7,682 nucleotides of DNA from Acidimicrobiia bacterium (GTDB taxonomy: Bacteria; Actinomycetota; Acidimicrobiia; Spongiisociales; UBA5794). The notes under the pieces are model-generated. The model saw only the letters and a list, made by a program, of their open reading frames with translations. It was not told where the DNA came from and did not search any database. How positions within the stretch are numbered: position 1 is the stretch's first letter; each line of letters opens with the position of its first letter. This document shows positions 5,761 to 7,682 of the stretch, piece after piece. The stretch is taken from contig JACDBE010000271.1 in NCBI GenBank assembly GCA_013695075.1, positions 1-7,682 on the forward strand. The letters are read 5' to 3'. The translations under genes and the position numbers were made by a program.

Positions 5761-5789
5761 CTCGGCCGGTGGAGCACCCACCGGCCGAG
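5761..5789 (+). terminator. Strong terminator hairpin, poor T-run
   Basis: CTCGGCCGGTGG (5761-5772) and CCACCGGCCGAG (5778-5789) form a perfect 12-bp stem with the loop AGCAC, followed by TTGCG. It lies 57 nt after the secreted-protein stop and about 50 nt before the sigma factor gene, so it probably separates the two units. A stem without a full T-run is common in actinobacteria. Confidence 0.75.
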
Positions 5790-5839
5790 TTGCGACGGTA
5801 GCGTCGGCCCCGGTGGATGGGAGGACGGACGGCGAGGTG

Positions 5840-6370
5840 ATGGCGGCGTCCCAGGGGGAGGCGCAGCACTTCGCCGTCATCTACGAGCGCTACTTCGGCC
5901 AGATCTACCGCTACGTGGCCCGCCGTATCGGCACCTCTGCCGCCGACGACCTCACCGCCGAGGTGTTCCTGCGCGCCTTTGCCCGCCGGGCCCGCTTCGA
6001 GCCGGCGGCGATGACCGCCCGGCCCTGGCTGTACGGATTTGCCGCCAACATCGTCGCCGATCACCTGCGCCAGCAGCGGCGGCGCAGCCGCGCCTACGTC
6101 CATGCCATCGAGCCCGACCCGGGGCCGGCCACCACCACCGCCGAGGTCGACGACCGCTTCGACGCCACCCTGCTGGCCCCGCAGGTGAACCGGGCGCTGG
6201 ACTCGCTGAGCGCCGCCGAACGGGAGACGTTCCTGCTGTTCGCCGTCGGCGAGCTCAGCTACGCCGAGGTGGCCGCCGCCCTTCACATCCCCATCGGTAC
6301 GGTGCGCTCCCGCATCGCCAAGGCGCGGGCCAAGATGCGCGAACTCATCCACGCCTATCGGCAAACATAG
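5840..6370 (+). CDS. ECF-type RNA polymerase sigma-70 factor
   Basis: This is a two-domain alternative sigma factor (176 residues from the ATG at 5840). Region 2 spans about residues 11-80: FAVIYERYFGQIYRYVARRI, then DDLTAEVFLRAFARR and RPWLYGFAANIVADHLRQ, which bind core polymerase and the -10 element. A short acidic linker follows (EPDPGPATTTAEVDD). Region 4 spans about 117-170: LDSLSAAERETFLLF, then the helix-turn-helix LSYAEVAAALHIPIGTVRSR (139-158) for the -35 element. No extra C-terminal domain is present. The frame also opens at GTG 5813 and GTG 5837. GGGAGG (5819-5824) favours 5837 or 5840 over 5813, but the start is uncertain. It ends 12 nt before its membrane partner, forming a two-gene operon. 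Autoregulation is usual for such pairs, though I find no clear ECF promoter. Confidence 0.93.
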   Translation: MAASQGEAQHFAVIYERYFGQIYRYVARRIGTSAADDLTAEVFLRAFARRARFEPAAMTARPWLYGFAANIVADHLRQQRRRSRAYVHAIEPDPGPATTTAEVDDRFDATLLAPQVNRALDSLSAAERETFLLFAVGELSYAEVAAALHIPIGTVRSRIAKARAKMRELIHAYRQT

Positions 6371-6382
6371 GGTGGGGGAGTC

Positions 6383-7375
6383 GTGAACGGGAGCGGAGTG
6401 ACCGACGACAGCGCCGGAATCGACGACCTACTGTGCCGCCTGACCGGTGATCCGGTGCCGGGCCCCGCCACCATTGACGCCGGCATGCTGCGGCTGCTGG
6501 CGGCGATGCGGCAGGAGACCGCCACTCCTACGAGGCGGTCGACTACCCCGTGGCTGCGCCGCGTGGCCGTCGCCGCCGCCGTGGTCGCCATGGCGCTGGC
6601 GGTGTCGGTGCTCACTCCGGCCGAGGTCACCGCGCTCGGCGATCTGGCAGAGGTGGCGGAGACCGTGGCTCCCACCATCGCCGCCGAGGGCCAATACGTG
6701 TACCGGGTGACCGAACAGACGGGCCTCCAGTCGCTCTCCCGAGCCGACCTGGGGATCGGCGGCAGTGGCGACGTGACCTACCTGCGATCGGTAGAGGTCC
6801 ACACCTGGGAGGGCGCCGATGCCATCCGCGAGGAAGTCATCCTTGGTTCTGCCGAGTTCTTCGACCCCACGGCGGAAGCGGCCTACCGAGGCAGTTCTGC
6901 CGAGGCGCGGGAGAAGCCGGGGACCGTTGTCTCCAGCGAGCGGGAGCGCGTACCGTTCCCCCTCGATGCCAGGTTATGGCCCATCGCCACCGATGCACTG
7001 CGGGGAGCGATGGAGGCCCACGTCTCCAATCTGCCGGCGGAGACACCCGAAGCCGCTCAGCTCATAGACCTGGCCGGCGAATTGTTGCGCGATCCGCGCA
7101 TCGCGGCCGATCTGCGCGGCGCGGTGATCCGGGTGCTCGACGGCATCGACGGGGTGGTGGTAGGGCACGTGGACGACGGGGTCACCGTCTCGCTGCGCTA
7201 CACGGCTCCGCCGGGTGGGGACACCGTGTACACGTTGGCGTTCGATGGGCAGGGGCGGCTGCTGCGGGAGACCGAGACCTGGATGGACGGCAATGATGCT
7301 GCCGGGGTGCCTGCAGGGACCACCATCTTCGACCGGCGCTACGGCATCCCCATGGTGGTTGACTCTCTCGGCTGA
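6383..7375 (+). CDS. Single-pass membrane protein, CU044_5270-like, partner of the sigma factor
   Basis: This 330-residue protein has a cytoplasmic N-terminal segment of about 60 residues (acidic start, then TPTRRSTTPWLRR), one transmembrane helix at about 61-77 (VAVAAAVVAMALAVSVL) and an exported C-terminal domain of about 250 residues. The layout and the segment ELLRDPRIAADLRGAVIRVL (233-252), followed by GIDGVVVGHVDDGVTVSLRY, resemble the CU044_5270 family found next to ECF sigma factors in actinobacteria. The C-terminal half ends in beta strands typical of an outer sensing domain. By position it probably controls the sigma factor 12 nt upstream, with the N-terminal segment as the likely anti-sigma part, but no zinc-binding HxxxCxxC motif is present, so this is inference. 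The start is GTG with GGGGGAG very close (2 nt). GTG at 6398 is an alternative start. Confidence 0.8.
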   Translation: MNGSGVTDDSAGIDDLLCRLTGDPVPGPATIDAGMLRLLAAMRQETATPTRRSTTPWLRRVAVAAAVVAMALAVSVLTPAEVTALGDLAEVAETVAPTIAAEGQYVYRVTEQTGLQSLSRADLGIGGSGDVTYLRSVEVHTWEGADAIREEVILGSAEFFDPTAEAAYRGSSAEAREKPGTVVSSERERVPFPLDARLWPIATDALRGAMEAHVSNLPAETPEAAQLIDLAGELLRDPRIAADLRGAVIRVLDGIDGVVVGHVDDGVTVSLRYTAPPGGDTVYTLAFDGQGRLLRETETWMDGNDAAGVPAGTTIFDRRYGIPMVVDSLG

Positions 7376-7378
7376 GCG

Positions 7379-7682
7379 TCAGCCGGCGGCTGGATGATCC
7401 CCGGCCAACTCCCGCACCCGGGCCACGATGCCGTCCCCGTCCAGCCCCAGCTCGGCGAGAATCGCCGCCGGCCCCCCGAAGCGGATGAAGCGGTCGGGGA
7501 TTCCCATCACCCGCACCCTGCCCGCCAGACCCGACTCGGACAGCGCCTCGAGCACCGCGGCACCGAACCCACCGGACACCACGTTGTCCTCGATGGTGAC
7601 CACCAAGCTGTGGTCGGCGGCCCACTGCTCCAGCCGGGGGTCGAGCGGCTTGACCCAGCGGGCGTTGATCACCGTACAGGAG
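7379..7682 (-). CDS. dxs: 1-deoxy-D-xylulose-5-phosphate synthase, C-terminal part
   Basis: The last 101 codons or so of a gene whose 5' part lies beyond the window end. The frame stays open to 7682. The translation matches the end of the transketolase C-terminal domain of Dxs: VINARWVKPLD, then VVTIEDNVVSGGFGAAVLEAL, then MGIPDRFIRFGGPAAILAELGLDGDGI. Dxs condenses pyruvate and glyceraldehyde 3-phosphate using thiamine diphosphate, the first step of the MEP isoprenoid pathway. The catalytic N-terminal regions are outside the window. The apparent start at 7672 (GTG) is an internal valine, not the gene start. The gene converges with the sigma-partner gene, and only three bases separate the two stops. 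Another transketolase-like protein is possible but unlikely given the motif match. Confidence 0.93.
   Translation of the reverse strand, partial: SCTVINARWVKPLDPRLEQWAADHSLVVTIEDNVVSGGFGAAVLEALSESGLAGRVRVMGIPDRFIRFGGPAAILAELGLDGDGIVARVRELAGDHPAAG

Noticed and set aside
5793..5806. CGACG-GTAG-CGTCG inverted repeat with a CGTC resembling an ECF -10 element
   Set aside because: No GAAC-like -35 element lies at the needed distance, so an ECF promoter cannot be supported.
5495..6364. A 289-codon minus-strand frame across the terminator and sigma gene
   Set aside because: It is antisense to the ECF sigma factor and the secreted protein, and has no recognisable motif.

Overview
The window is about 70% GC by eye and gene-dense, and looks like chromosomal DNA of a high-GC actinobacterium. 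The evidence is the homodimeric-type pyruvate dehydrogenase E1 (AceE), a tRNA-Glu with a G1-U72 pair and no encoded CCA, frequent GTG starts, and an ECF sigma factor paired with a membrane-anchored protein resembling the actinobacterial CU044_5270 family. A deep lineage such as Acidimicrobiia is possible, but the sequence alone does not fix it. I see no mobile element, CRISPR array or phage gene.

Layout. Positions 1-3314 form a minus-strand block read from right to left: an unrecognised 153-residue protein, tRNA-Glu(UUC), then aceE. The tRNA 3' end is only 19 nt from the aceE start codon. A divergent ispD-like gene (3330-4013, plus) starts 15 bp from the unrecognised gene. A MerR-family regulator (4259-4792, minus) converges on ispD. 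Its upstream DNA shows a candidate MerR-type promoter with a 19-bp spacer centred on a perfect 12-bp palindrome. Positions 4838-5139 hold no gene but contain several strong hairpins. They end at a textbook ribosome binding site for a secreted protein (5140-5703) of the beta/gamma-crystallin or I36-inhibitor type. After a strong terminator hairpin come an ECF sigma factor (5840-6370) and its single-pass membrane partner (6383-7375). The window closes with the 3' end of dxs (minus), whose stop lies 3 nt from the end of the partner gene.

Functional links. AceE and Dxs are both thiamine-diphosphate enzymes that decarboxylate pyruvate, for acetyl-CoA and for isoprenoid precursors respectively. IspD would act two steps after Dxs in the MEP pathway. 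The sigma factor and its partner form a probable signalling pair. The regulatory DNA around 4800-5139 and the tRNA-aceE junction are the least explained parts. No clearly new multi-gene system is visible.
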